The translations under genes and the position numbers were made by a program. This document shows positions 37,401 to 47,439 of a DNA stretch of 64,000 nt, piece by piece. The notes under the pieces were generated by a model that was given only the letters and a program-made list of their open reading frames with translations, did not search any database and was not told the DNA's origin. Numbering within the stretch: the stretch's first letter is position 1; the number at the start of each line of letters is the position of its first letter. Origin of the DNA: Trichoplusia ni (lineage: Eukaryota > Arthropoda > Insecta > Lepidoptera > Noctuidae); NCBI RefSeq assembly GCF_003590095.1, contig NC_039498.1, forward strand, positions 3,906,001 to 3,970,000. Direction: 5' to 3'.

Positions 37401-39236
37401 GGCAGATATATAAGTTCTTCAGAAGCTGTGTGGCGGATCTTAAGTTTCAACATTCACGAAAGATATCCACCTGTGACTCATCTGGATGTTCATCTTGAAG
37501 GCGGCCAACGTATATATTTCAACGCCGAAAATGTCACAGAACGGTTAGAGAACCCTAGACAAACAAGTTTATTAGCATTCTTTCGACTTTGCCAAACTGA
37601 TGATTTTGCAAAATCTCTTTTGTATGAGGAAGTTCCATCGTATTATACCTACGATAAGCAACGGGGTGTCTTTAATCGAAGACGCCGTGGCAGGCCTGTA
37701 GATGGCGAGTCAGGTATTTTTAAAGAACATGTTCTTGGTAGAGTGTACACCGTTCATCCTAACAACGCTGAGTGTTTCTATTTGCGATTATTATTACATA
37801 CCGTGCGAGGACCAACCTCATTTATAGATTTGAGAAAAGTAGACGATGTTGTTTATCCCACTTATCAAGCAGCTTGCCAAGCGCGTCATTTGCTTGAAAA
37901 TGATCAGCATTGGGATGACGCTTTAGCAGAATCCTGTGTTAGTGATAATCCACGACGGTTACGCCATTTATTTGTAACATTACTCACATTTTGTAATTTG
38001 TCAGATGCTGTAACATTATGGGAAAAATATAAAGAAAAATTTTCAGAAGACTTTCTTAGAAATATACCTAACAATGATGAAGGCACAACTAATGATAATT
38101 TCCGTGATCTTGCCATAAATCAGTGCTTATTAGCTCTTCAGGATGACTTAACAGCAGTAGGCGGTAAATCACTCTGTGAATATGGTTTGCCAACACCAAC
38201 CTCAGTCGGAGAGGTAACTAATAGGGAATATTCCGCAGAGATTGGTTACAATTTAACGGAACTGCTGACAACATTAGAAAACGGTGTCCCAATGATGACT
38301 GCAGAACAACGTTCAGTTTATGACCGCGTGTGCAATAGTGTTCAAAATAATTTGGGAACAATATGGTTTTTAGATGCACCTGGAGGAACTGGAAAAACCT
38401 TTTTGACTAAATTCATATTGGCTTATGTTCGAAATCAGCGTAAAATTGCGCTTGCCGTAGCTTCATCAGGGATAGCTGCAACATTGCTACCAGGAGGTAA
38501 AACTGCTCACAGTATGTTTAAAATACCAATTGATTTAGATCGCACGGAAAATCCAACCTGTAGTATTTCAAGAAATAGCGACAAAGCTAAGGTATTACGC
38601 GAGTGTAGTTTAATCATATGGGATGAATGTACGATGGCCCATCGAAAAGGAGTAGAAGCGGTAGACAGAACTTTAAGGGATATAAGACAAAATGATCGAC
38701 CAATGGGCGGTATCACGGTTTTATTTTGTGGTGATTTCCGACAAACCTTACCGGTAATACCACGGGGAACCCGAGCTGATGAGGTTAGGGCTTGCCTGAA
38801 AAGCTCTTATTTATGGCGAGATATACAATCGGTGCATTTGACTATAAATATGCGAGTGAGAACTGGAGATAACCCGGATGATAGTCAATTTTCTGACACA
38901 TTATTAAAGATTGGTGAAGGTACCTATCCACAACTACACCAAGGAAAACTTATACTGACGCCTGAATTATGTTGTATGGTGCAATCTCAACCACATCTTA
39001 TATCGTCGGTTTACGGTGACGTAACAAATATATTAAATAGGGACAATTCTTGGCTATGCGAAAGATCTATTTTAACTCCTCGCAATGACCAGGCATCTGA
39101 GATCAATAACAAAATACTGTCGAATATACAGGGGGAAAGCAAAGTTTATAGATCAATAAATAGAATGGTCGATGAACAAGAAGCCACTAATTACCCGATA
39201 GAATTCTTTAAATATGCCCGGACTTCCCTCTCATGA
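34446..39236 (+). CDS. Helitron Rep-helicase (RepHel), main frame, 1,596 codons
   Basis: This protein nicks, transfers and unwinds Helitron DNA in the nucleus. The start sits in a good context (ACACAATG). Residues about 80-275 form charged 23-residue repeats. Cys384, Cys387, Cys400 and Cys401 form a likely zinc-binding cluster. The Rep domain shows FITVTTNPKW (749-758), the HUH motif as HAH (818-820) in RGLPHAHILLWL, and the two candidate catalytic tyrosines Y957 and Y961 in KYICKYINKG. The Pif1-like helicase shows Walker A GGTGKT (1313-1318), Walker B WDE (Asp1393, Glu1394), GDFRQ (1429-1433) and TINMR (1466-1470). The frame then leaves the family sequence at about residue 1589 and stops at 39236; the last helicase motifs continue in the overlapping frame at 39214-39654. 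Family proteins are single chains of similar total length. No introns are needed. Confidence 0.97.
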   Translation: MPPKKRPSLSRNSRDAKRMRNARSQESAEERAHRLNSMRVSASTSRANESSPEREMRLAADRARRATSRASQSSSQRELRLTIDREQHVLSRDAETASQRELRLTADRERHTLSRESETYTERELRLTADRERHILSRESETFTDRELRLTADRERHILSRESETYTERELRLTADRERHILSRESETYTERELRLTADRERHILSRESETYTERELRLTADRERHILSRESETYTERELRLTADRERHILSRESETLTQYEDRLTNDRVHHNVIRSLEDAHEHEQRLESVREYYNSLRQERSVSLSNERLRIENIRSLETDEQREARLTADRFRHSLNNLDVHIEDQSRNSVAWSDKYKSGFAYNLTIDYGSSSVIGDMNVVCRFCNASKWSKESAGFCCSTGKINLPSFEDPPEPLKSLLLGEHIQSKQFLDNIRTYNSAFQMTSFGAQQISEGHFMPTFKIQGQVYHLIGSLLPENQPKFLQIYFVSDYNEQSNIRNQYFPNLNTELISQLQNMLHQVNSYVCSFKSALEALPRDDDNNYKIVINADRRPTQEHPGRYNAPSTNEVAVVLVDQECDRRDIVIRSRDNRLQRIYETHRAYDSLQYPLIYCRGEDGYNFALYQTDPRTGAPNYNKKISCLQFYCYHLQVRRNRFVYFQRFRGLFNQFIVDMYAKIETERLVYIRSNQRQLRVEEYVHLRDAMQQDNDTVNMGRLVILPSSFTGGPRYMHERTQDAFCYVRKYGRPDLFITVTTNPKWDEITRELLEGQAPHDRHDIIARVFHLKLKSMIDLLTKDKIFGEVLCYMYSIEWQKRGLPHAHILLWLKDKVRPNDVDSLISAEIPSPIADPVLYDIVKTHMIHGPCGSFNGNSPCMQDGRCTKRYPKALVDGTVTGHDGYPLYRRRSRDNDGFTVEKRVSGQQVTLDNRWVVPYSPVLSRAFQAHINVEMCNSVESIKYICKYINKGSDQATFALRNEHDEVTRFQSGRYISSSEAVWRILSFNIHERYPPVTHLDVHLEGGQRIYFNAENVTERLENPRQTSLLAFFRLCQTDDFAKSLLYEEVPSYYTYDKQRGVFNRRRRGRPVDGESGIFKEHVLGRVYTVHPNNAECFYLRLLLHTVRGPTSFIDLRKVDDVVYPTYQAACQARHLLENDQHWDDALAESCVSDNPRRLRHLFVTLLTFCNLSDAVTLWEKYKEKFSEDFLRNIPNNDEGTTNDNFRDLAINQCLLALQDDLTAVGGKSLCEYGLPTPTSVGEVTNREYSAEIGYNLTELLTTLENGVPMMTAEQRSVYDRVCNSVQNNLGTIWFLDAPGGTGKTFLTKFILAYVRNQRKIALAVASSGIAATLLPGGKTAHSMFKIPIDLDRTENPTCSISRNSDKAKVLRECSLIIWDECTMAHRKGVEAVDRTLRDIRQNDRPMGGITVLFCGDFRQTLPVIPRGTRADEVRACLKSSYLWRDIQSVHLTINMRVRTGDNPDDSQFSDTLLKIGEGTYPQLHQGKLILTPELCCMVQSQPHLISSVYGDVTNILNRDNSWLCERSILTPRNDQASEINNKILSNIQGESKVYRSINRMVDEQEATNYPIEFFKYARTSLS
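34677..35228 (+). repeat. 69-bp coding minisatellite (eight 23-residue units) in RepHel
   Basis: The GAATTGCGTCTCAC core recurs at 34746, 34815, 34884, 34953, 35022, 35091 and 35160, exactly 69 bases apart, with a diverged first unit before them. Each unit encodes ELRLTADRERHILSRESETY plus TER or similar. The later units are almost identical in DNA, which shows recent expansion. Because 69 is a multiple of three, the main frame stays open, and the +1 frame also stays open (34693-35220) as a by-product. The pattern (Arg/Glu-rich, Leu every few residues) suggests a charged helical stalk. Confidence 0.95.
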
Positions 39237-39654
39237 AATTTGTTTAAAAATTGGGATACCGATTATTATGCTCCGAAATTTAAAACCACCACAACTTTGC
39301 AATGGAACTCGACTAAAAGTAACCCAGTTGCAACAAAATATAATCGAGGCTCAAATTTTAACAGGTTGCGGTGCAGGAGAAACCGTCTTTATTCCCAGAA
39401 TACCCTTAATACCAAATAATTTTCCATTCCAATTTAAAAGGACGCAATTCCCAGTATCGGTGTGTTATGCAATGACAATTAACAAGGCTCAAGGGCAGAC
39501 TTTTCGTGTTGCTGGAGTAGATCTCAGTGTCAGTTGTTTCTCACATGGTCAGTTGTATGTTGCTCTTTCCCGTGTTAGCAGTTCTAAAAGTCTTTATGTT
39601 CACGTGCCGGACGGGTCAACTTTCAATATAGTTTACCCGGAAGCTTTGCACTAA
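39214..39654 (+). CDS. RepHel C-terminal helicase part in the +1 frame
   Basis: This frame overlaps the end of the main RepHel frame by 23 bases and is offset by +1. It encodes LKIGIPIIMLRNL, then FPVSVCYAMTINKAQGQTF (helicase motif VI region) and LYVALSRVSSSKSLYVHVP, the normal C-terminus of Helitron helicases, ending at TAA 39654. It has no promoter of its own. It is the tail of the same gene, separated by a frameshift. Without it the helicase lacks its last motifs, so this copy probably makes a defective protein unless frameshifting rescues it. Confidence 0.95.
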   Translation: MPGLPSHEICLKIGIPIIMLRNLKPPQLCNGTRLKVTQLQQNIIEAQILTGCGAGETVFIPRIPLIPNNFPFQFKRTQFPVSVCYAMTINKAQGQTFRVAGVDLSVSCFSHGQLYVALSRVSSSKSLYVHVPDGSTFNIVYPEALH

Positions 39655-39846
39655 AGTATTTTCGTTTTATAGGTACCTTTACCTTACCTTTATAAGGCAG
39701 TGGTACTTATATTGCCACCAGAATTTGAACCTTAACACATTATTATAAAGTTTAAAAGCTATAAATATTTTTAAGTTCTGTGTCTTATAAAGGGTTAAGC
39801 CTTATGTGAACGTGATCTAAACAATATTACCAATATAAATAATAAT

Positions 39847-39852
39847 AATAAA
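39847..39852 (+). terminator. Polyadenylation signal for the Helitron transcript
   Basis: AATAAA lies about 195 bases after the RepHel stop and about 125 bases before the Helitron 3' end. It is the only AATAAA seen between the stop codon and the terminus. A T/G-rich downstream element is not obvious. Confidence 0.5.
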
Positions 39853-39887
39853 TATTACCAATACATTAACTTAATACACAAGGAGTT

Positions 39888-39976
39888 ACACGCTGACGGA
39901 GTCGCGGACACAGCTATCTATACTTTTCTGCCGGAAGTCACTATTCCACGCGGACGAAGTCGCGGGCACAAGCTAG
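39888..39976 (+). repeat. Duplicated Helitron 3' terminus; last copy is the functional hairpin end
   Basis: The true end is 'attccacgcggacgaagtcg' + 'cgggcacaagctag' (39943-39976). Its stem CGC-GAC / GTCGCG, with one bulged G and a GAA loop, spans 39949-39964. A second, weaker copy, 'cgctgacggagtcgcggaca' + 'cagcta', lies just upstream (39891-39916). Directly after it comes TCTATACTT (39917-39925), identical to the Helitron 5' start. The last 60 bases therefore look like a minimal Helitron (TC..CTAG) placed head to tail behind an older end. Confidence 0.7.
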
Positions 39977-40267
39977 TTAAGAAATATTTACTGCACTATT
40001 TTTGATTTTACTTATTAGCTATAAAACAAGTTTGCTATACGTGTCTATACAAATTGTCTTTCGCTGTTTTTTCTCTTCAAATCTTCGCCTTTGAATAACT
40101 GTAATATTTAATTTTCTAAGTTCAGTTTTTGTAATAACAAAAGAAAAACGACTGAACTATCATTTATTTCTTACCGAATCAATAAAAACAAACGGTGAAA
40201 TGTTAATGGTGCCTTTACTGTACAGAAGTAGTAACCGAATAAAGTAAAACTGGGCTATAAACTTTTT

Positions 40268-40303
40268 CGAAGGCCGAGTGAACAAGGTTGCGGGCAGAAA
40301 TTA
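40268..40303 (+). repeat. Possible decayed Helitron 3' end
   Basis: 'ttcgaaggccgagtgaacaa' then 'ggttgcgggcagaaattagt' parallels the order of the intact end (gacgaagtcgcgggcacaagctagt) with several substitutions. The final CTAG has become TTAG. Confidence 0.3.
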
Positions 40304-41212
40304 GTGCCACAACTCATATTAGGTTCTAGTTTCGTCATATACTTCAGTTTACGTTTTGTTATATTCTTATGAACATTTTTGCACCAATGAGATGATTTAA
40401 GAGAAAGTGAAATTTTCTCAAAAATGATAATCATATATTATGTTTAAATGGTAGAAACAAATTTGTTAACTGACTGTCAAGACTAAAAATTAACTTAATT
40501 TTGGGAACTAAAATTTACAAAAAAAATATTCTATGTTTTGTATTTTAGCTTTCGTGGTGACTCATAATTATTAGATTTAATTATTTACACCTATTTATTT
40601 TTACTGCCCGAATAGTTCCAGACCCAACCGGATTCTGTAATCATGAGCTAAGGCAGATTGTTTATCGAACTGTCCAAATTGGGCAGTCCCAACAAATACG
40701 CGCAGGTAAACCATTTCATCTTTAATACCTATGACTGTCGAAAATCTATATTTCCATATGCTTGTGGAGCATGAAAATAATATTTAAAATCACGTTTATA
40801 TACTTCTTCTAATCATATGGTTGTTGCACGACCCAGTGTCGGGGTTAAGCAGCATAATTCTCACATAGGCAATTATTCTGTAACTATTTCCTGACAATAT
40901 TTTCACGTTTGTACTAAATCGATTTTATGAATGAAAAACGAACGTTCTCATTTACTTAAGCTTTCTATAAGTTCAATAGCAAATGAAATTCGAGTAAAAC
41001 TATTTTCGTAATAATTTTGAATGATTGCTCTTGCTATAAACTCAAACTAACAAATGTTATCATGCATTCACGTTTAATTTCATATGCACACTGAAAAGCG
41101 AGAGATGAACAATTTGAACGATGTTAAAACAATAATCTACTCGCTGTAGGAGAATTGACTTTTCATTAATTTATTTGTTGAGGCAAATATTGGTTTTATT
41201 ATTACACTAGCT

Positions 41213-41245
41213 GCTGCGAGCGACTTTGTCTGCGTGTTTGTTTTG
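41213..41245 (-). repeat. Decayed Helitron 3' end, minus orientation
   Basis: 'actagctgctgcgagcgact' + 'ttgtctgcgtg' matches the reverse complement of a lepidopteran Helitron end (ctagctgttgcccgcgacttcgtccgcgtgg) with about five changes. CTAG is preserved and preceded by A. No matching 5' terminus was found. Confidence 0.5.
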
Positions 41246-41363
41246 AACACTCCTATTTCTCTTTTCATTGCAAAACTAACGAATATGAAACTGCAAATTT
41301 TGATTGAAAGTGAGAAAGAATTATGAATTGATAAGTCTCGTGACTTTAACTATTTAGTTCAAT

Positions 41364-41401
41364 ACATTTGAGCGATATGTCAGCGTCAATGCTCGAAGAA
41401 A
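41364..41401 (+). repeat. Dispersed repeat fragment shared with 24257-24293
   Basis: GTCAGCGTCAATGCTCGAAG here matches GTCAGCGTCAGTGCTCGGAG at 24271, and the upstream 'catttgagcgatat' parallels 'catttaagagattc'. It is the same unidentified family as 24257-24375. Confidence 0.5.
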
Positions 41402-42001
41402 CGTCAGTTGTCTACGTATAAAGGTATACTACCCATCATCTTTAATGCCAAGTGGAAATTAGGAACAGACTTTGAATTGTTTAAATTATTATTTTGCATA
41501 AGATTTCGTCCAAATTTCTTACACTAATAAATAAAAAGCCGAATATTAAAAAAAAAAACAGTTTTTGGCACAATATCATAATGAACGATTTCACTTAAAG
41601 ATTAGCGAGAAAGTATTAGTACGGACCGATGTAAAGGGGGCTTTAATGAACGTAAATGTCGCGTGACCTACAGACACGCGCACATGGGTATTTAAATCAC
41701 CACTGTGTGGCTTTGAAAATAGCGGAATCATGAAAACTTTCTTATACAAAAAGCTCACTCGGAGTCATCTTAATACTTTTTGGCAGAGGTTAGTATTAAT
41801 AATGTAGAGAAATGAAGAAGTTCTAGTATGTTACGTATCTAAAATGAAAACTTTGTGAATCTCCCAGTTTTTTTAGCTTATATCAATCCCTGTAATTGGC
41901 TTTCTGGTAACAATTTTTCAAGGCTTTACTAGCACTAATATTGAAGAACATTATTTTAAGTGAAACTAACGATCTATTTCATACACGAAAAATATATAAG
42001 A

Positions 42002-42278
42002 CGGGCCTGTTGGTCTAGTGATTAGTGACCCTGACTGCTATACCGGAGGTCGTGGGTTCGATTCCCGCCCAGGACAAATGTTGTGTGATGAGCATGATCA
42101 TTTGTTCTGGTGTCTGGGTGTAATTTATCTATAATATGTATGTATTTAGAAATATATAAGTAAGTTTATAAGTAAGTTTATCAGTTGTCTGGTTACCATA
42201 ACACAAACTCTGCTTAGCTTGGGATCAGATAACCGTGTGTGAGTTGCCTATATAATATATGTCTGTATATTATAAGAG
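42002..42278 (+). repeat. tRNA-derived SINE
   Basis: The head is tRNA-like: A box TGGTCTAGTGA at 42011-42021 and B box GGTTCGATTCC at 42055-42065, spaced as in a pol III gene. The body then reads '..tgttctggtgtctgggtgt..', '..aagtttatcagttgtctgg..', '..gctcttagcttgggatcag'-like text and 'accgtgtgtgagttgcc', typical of lepidopteran SINEs. It is transcribed by pol III and mobilised by a LINE in trans. The 3' boundary is approximate. Confidence 0.85.
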
Positions 42279-44530
42279 GAAAATTTCAGTATGTAGCCCT
42301 GAAAATATTATTTTTACAAAAAGGATACATTTTCAATATGAAACAAGAAATTGCGGTGCTTTGCTAATCACCGGGTGATGCTTTTAATTTCATCTGAAAA
42401 GACAATGTTCACCTCTTGTAAGGAAGTAGGTAATTAATAACAAATCCCGCTTCCTTTATGGCTCCAATCGTAATAGCAAGCGACCGTGGCCCACTTATGG
42501 CAGCTGTTGCTTTAGTTCAGGCGTTTTTGTACCACTTTCAGCTGTTTTGGCAACGAACAGATGTAACAGAAGTCTTATTCAACTTTTGTACCAAAATTTA
42601 TGGATTCTTCAATTTTCTTTATGATATTTCTGCTTTGATCGACGTCGCTTTAAGTCCAGATTGAAAGTATCAGTTTTAAAACATAAATTATCTTAGCGCG
42701 AAATTTTTTCAAGATGCTATTTTCATTTATTTCGTAAATATTTACATTCCCATGTTATCTTTTAAGGCTTTGTTTGTTTTCATATTTGGATGACTTTCAC
42801 TAAATGAATTTTTTTTTTTTTACTATTAAGAAACAGGTGTAAGACGTCATTATAAGTATTACAATACCAAGCTGGTACACCCGCTGATGTTTATGCACTT
42901 GTTATCTTAATTCATATCATTTTTTTGTCATAAACACTTCTCGTCTATCTGTCTGTAGGTTTGAAGTTTTGTATTGTAGTAAGTCGAGTGCGAGACGTAT
43001 TTGCGATGTTGAGGGTTCGAAACAATATTAGTGACAGAAATATACCCATCATCAGTAAACATTTCAATTACCTATCTGATTGATATATATCATCACGTAA
43101 AGCCTGGTGACAGACGGATGGACAGAGTAACTGACATCGGAGCCGAAAAATTAAAAAACAAACCTATAAAATCTAAGCAAAGATTCAAGCCAAACGTAAT
43201 ATTTTCCCACGGACGGAGTTACGAGCAAAATTCAGTCTCTATATATGTACTTATTCATAGTCACATACTATAAAAGAGAGCTATTTGACATAAAACAGTA
43301 TTTTAATTACAAAAGGATGTGGCGTGTTGAGCACGGATTCAACGACACAAATCAGATATAAACAGGTTTTAATGTTACTACAATTACTATCTTTATGTTA
43401 AGGATTTTTTTTGTCTGTACTTAAATTCAGATAGAGGTGTTATTTGCGCAATTAGGAGTTTAATGTATGAGCTCTTGAGTAGATCGCATTACGATGTGTT
43501 AAAAGCTACATTTGAATTGTTATTTTAAAAACCTGTTCCTTTCCTTTATTTATATTTGTAAGACACTACTGTCAATCGCCGAAGAGAATTAAATCGTGAA
43601 AAGTAAATTTTAAACATTGCAAACGGTACAATAATATGCTTTGTTCCTAATCATAATATTATATTGTGTCAGGAAGCTTTTGTCCAGCAGAGGAACTATA
43701 CCAAAACTGTTAAGATTCCCTTAATACCTAATTCCACAAAACGTACAATACATGAAATTTTCGAGCATCATCATAAAGCAGCAAACAATAATTCAAAGAC
43801 AAACAAACATAACATAATAAACAAAGGAAACACTGAGAAAATCGAATACCGCTGCCACGTAATCATTCACAACGCAATCGAGTCGACAATTAATCTCAAC
43901 CTGTCCATACAAACTTCGGAATAGCTAAAGAATAATAAACGTTAATACCGCGATGGCCGACAGATTGAGTGGCGTGACGAACCAAGTGGGATTTTATTAC
44001 CGACAATATTTACGCCACACACACGGCAATTTAATGGTGATGTGTCCATCAAACGAAAATATACCAGAATACTTCGGGTTGTGTGTTATTAAGAATCGAA
44101 GTTCATATTTTTATGTGTTTAATATCTGGGTTTTTTTATTAACCCCGCATGTGTAGAAGACGTAATTTATTATTGCGCTTCGTTCTACCGTTTAGTCTTG
44201 AGTTAATAAAAAGCTTGATTGTTGTTTTAAATAATTATTGCATACTAAATTATAATGTTTCTAAATGATGAACAACTCGTAGTGAGTGAGTTTTTTACAA
44301 ATGTCAACATTGACACACATTTTTTTATAAATACGTCTGCACTCATTTAATTTATTTTAAATAAGCCTGTCTATCATCTAATAATTGTCTGACTTTGCAT
44401 TAATGCATGTATAATTTACACTGGACTGTGAGAGGGCATGAATTTGACAATAAGACTAGTCAAAATAGGTACTAAATTGGTGAGGTGGTGTTAGAAAAAG
44501 CTGAAATAGAACGAAGTAAACATTGGACTG
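42279..44530. other. AT-rich non-coding DNA
   Basis: No convincing gene. Frames at 42458-42664, 43031-43273, 43664-43924 and 43953-44156 have no recognised domains. A GAGGGTTCGAAAC box near 43012 resembles a pol III B box but has no clear partner A box. A decayed Helitron end at 43207-43236 is listed separately. Confidence 0.45.
43207..43236 (+). repeat. Possible decayed Helitron 3' end
   Basis: 'cccacggacggagttacgag' + 'caaaattcag' aligns with 'ccacgcggacgaagtcgcgggcaacagctag' with several mismatches and a lost CTAG. Confidence 0.35.
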
Positions 44531-44531
44531 T

Positions 44532-44710
44532 ACACATAGCCGAGTGGTTGAGGACACCACGTTAAACACTACTAAGCGCAGCATGTCGCGGGCTTGAACC
44601 CTGCGTAGGACAAGCATTTATGTGCTTCAAGAATGCATTACTTGAGTCCAGGTGTCTTTGTGCATGTGAATTGATTTTTTGTAAAAATCTCGCGACACAA
44701 GGATTAAATT
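44532..44710 (+). repeat. tRNA-derived SINE
   Basis: A TAGCCGAGTGGTTGAGG box (44537-44553), close to tRNA-Leu/Ser A boxes, and a B-box-like GGCTTGAACCC at 44591-44601 lie about 45 bases apart. The tail reads '..cttgagtccaggtgtctttg..' as in lepidopteran SINEs. It does not end in a CCA-type acceptor stem partner or T-run, so it is a retroposon rather than a working tRNA gene. End approximate. Confidence 0.7.
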
Positions 44711-47439
44711 CCAAAATACGAGTGTTTTTTTTTATTAACATGAATTCGTTTAGTGGCAGAAATAATTCTGTTACTAACATTATAAATTACATACATGATA
44801 CAAAAAGTATAAAGGTCTTTTCAAAACAATAGAGGAACATTATTTATAGGTACCATTAGGCACCTTATAAAACCGAAACGGTTCTGAATATAGACGGGTT
44901 GACCGTTACACAAAAATAAACTCGAAACTTCATTGTCCATTTCATGAATAGTAAATTGTATTGGCACGTTACTGAAAAAGGGCCAAGATACATTTAAAAT
45001 GGAAAGAGAATAACTGAGTACAACACTTGATTAAAACCTTCGCAAGTCCAGATAATGATTGAAAAATAAAACATAGTAATGTCTAGTTAAGAATCGTACT
45101 ATAATATTCTAAAGGTTGTACATTCGCCAAAAGACAAGCATTCTCAGTCAGATTTTCATGTTTGAACACTTACTAAGTGATTCATCAGATCCGTGAGAAA
45201 AAGAGCATTTGTATTTTTTTCAAAATCAAAAGGCATTAATTCAAATTAGGCTAGTATGTAGCACTTTTTGAAGATTTGATTACATTGGACATCACCCAGT
45301 TTCGCCCACGCTTCACCGTTTCCCAAGTATTCATTTAATAATTGGCAATTTTCACATACTGCAATATTTTCTTGATTTGAATACATTATTATTTTATCTA
45401 CAAGCACTTCATGTCAACAACATCTTACCAAATTGTCATAAATAATTAATGTTTCATATTCACCAATTGTTTAAGCACTATTCAATAATTTTATCTTAAG
45501 TTTACAACTATAAACTTATTTTAATATAATCCTTGAACTTGGCGTCAGTCTACCGTGCTCCCGCGTTTCGACTTATATCGGTGTCTGGTATTTCCGCTGC
45601 GAATATATTTGGCTTACTCATATCTGACTAACGGTATAACGTTGATTTTGTGGCAGTAAATGAATTAATGTATAATGTTTACAGCGAGGTTTACATTTCT
45701 TGATACACGTGTCGAATTAAAACGAATTTAAATGTCCTTAAGTACTGCATATTATTAAATAATGCATGCTTAATCTGTGTTTGTTTCTTCTTCATGATGC
45801 TTAAGTCTCTACTTACTCTGAGAGAGTTACACACTCTTACATTTAAACTTTAGCTACGGTTTAGTTTGGATGAAACAGAAATAGCCCTAGTTAGCCTATG
45901 ACAGTGGGCACTGATATATGAAGAACGATACATGTAAATCATAGATACACAAATAAATTATCATCTACCTTTAAAGTCTCGACTGGTCAACATGCTAATT
46001 ATGGATTTAATTTAAACATACCAGACAGTTTTGGACGGCCCTTTTATAATTCAGGCGTTGTCTAGACCGGGTTATATTAGCAGTACATTAAAATTTTGTG
46101 GACACGTCCATTTTCATTAAATCATTTTAAATTGGTTTTCCCTCATGTTCTTATTATATTACTGCATCAAGTTTTTTTTGGCAAACCCATTTTTATTCTC
46201 ACTTTACTCGTAGTATGGATCTAATATTATATTTTTTTGCAACAAAAATGTGAACTGAAATGGCAACTAAACAGCCCACCGCAATTACATTTTTATAAGA
46301 CCGAAGAAGATGATAATTAATTCGCGCAAAAAAAACATTAATGCATCCAGTCCAAAGTTCTGTTAAACTTAAAAAATTAGACGAATTGAGGAACTGGTCC
46401 TTCATGGAGAAAGCTGGAAAAAGAGAAATTGTTATTAAAAATACTCCCATTATTGTCAAATCTATTTTCGCTAACACTAACCATCTTACACTAGCTAAGG
46501 AACAAAGCAATAGCTAATTAATTCTCACGTTTTCTTTGCCAAAATCAAATAGGTACATAAACGTTAAATAACGATACATAACCGTAAAATAAATAGCAGG
46601 AGCAGCTCCCCCCTTCCCTTTTATAAGAGAGATTTTATGAAAAGCTGCGTTAATACTAAAGAACTGACACTGGTTTATTGAAAACCATGATCAAAACCCC
46701 CTTTTAGATATAGAATCCTGGCTAAGCCCTTGAATATCCGAGTCCGTTATTTTTAAAAATGTCTTTCATAACCAATCACGATGATTAAGTAATTGGTGAT
46801 GTTTAATATTTGATGATGTTGTAAGCATTGGAATCTTCTTCGAATTCAACTATTTGAAATATATTTGATGATGCTGTAAAAATTTGAATCTTCTTTAAAT
46901 CCAACACAAAGGAATAGCTGCAGGTAACGAAGGTGCTAAGGGGAAGAGACATCTCCCTAGCTTCACAGACAAGCTATATTCAATTTACCTTTGGAACGTT
47001 CCGCTTCATTCATTGAAGTCCTAACGACTGACTTGACACTCGATAAAATATGGAAACATTTCTCAGAATGTTCCATGGAATATTTTACGCGAGAATTTTT
47101 CTGTGCTCGCTTCAGTGTGTACGAGATTCACAAATAAAAAATCGTTGGACACGAATATTAGGGATGTCGACTGAATATGGACAGTAAAAGAGTATTCAGT
47201 ACATCAATAAGGTTTACAGCTGGTTTGATATTTTCTGAAAAGGTTTACCTTGTTTTTTTATAGTTCTAGCAGGTTTCCAAAAAGTATTAATCACCACGCT
47301 AGCTCACTGCGGTTGGCGATTGCCAATATTTGGAATCCAAGTCACGATTTGTCAGTCGTGTCTTCGATCAAAAACAAAAGTACATATTACTTGGAAAATC
47401 TCACATTGGTAAAAGTACCAAACCAAAAAGTAAAAAACA
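44711..47439. other. AT-rich non-coding DNA
   Basis: No gene supported. The minus frame at 46199-46510 (103 codons) has no recognised domain. A short tandem duplication at 46808-46905 is listed separately. Confidence 0.45.
46808..46905 (+). repeat. Two-copy tandem duplication, 55-bp period
   Basis: 'atttgatgatgttgtaagca..' to '..ttcaac' (46808-46850) recurs at 46863-46905 with about six substitutions. The 12-bp spacer reads tatttgaaatat. The moderate divergence suggests an old local duplication. Confidence 0.75.

Larger units (their letters stand above)
33113..39976 (+). mobile_element. Near-intact autonomous Helitron transposon (6,864 bp)
   Basis: The element begins TCTATACTTATAATAAATC at 33113 and ends in CTAG at 39976. 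The preceding base is A (33112) and the following is T (39977), the Helitron A|T target with no duplication. A GC-rich hairpin (39949-39964) lies 8 bases before CTAG. Inside are a promoter, repeat-rich leader, a RepHel gene in two overlapping frames and a polyadenylation signal. Helitrons move by a rolling-circle or peel-and-paste mechanism using one Rep-helicase protein. All parts needed in cis are visible, but the gene carries one frameshift, so this copy is probably not autonomous as it stands. Its preservation implies recent activity. Confidence 0.95.
39977..42001. other. Non-coding DNA with decayed Helitron ends
   Basis: No gene is seen. Two degenerate Helitron-like 3' ends are listed separately (40268-40303 and 41213-41245), plus a fragment at 41364-41401 shared with 24.27 kb. 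Confidence 0.45.

Noticed and set aside
42001..42075. Working tRNA gene
   Set aside because: A and B boxes are good, but the sequence runs on into a SINE body, the stems are imperfect and there is no T-run terminator just after the head.
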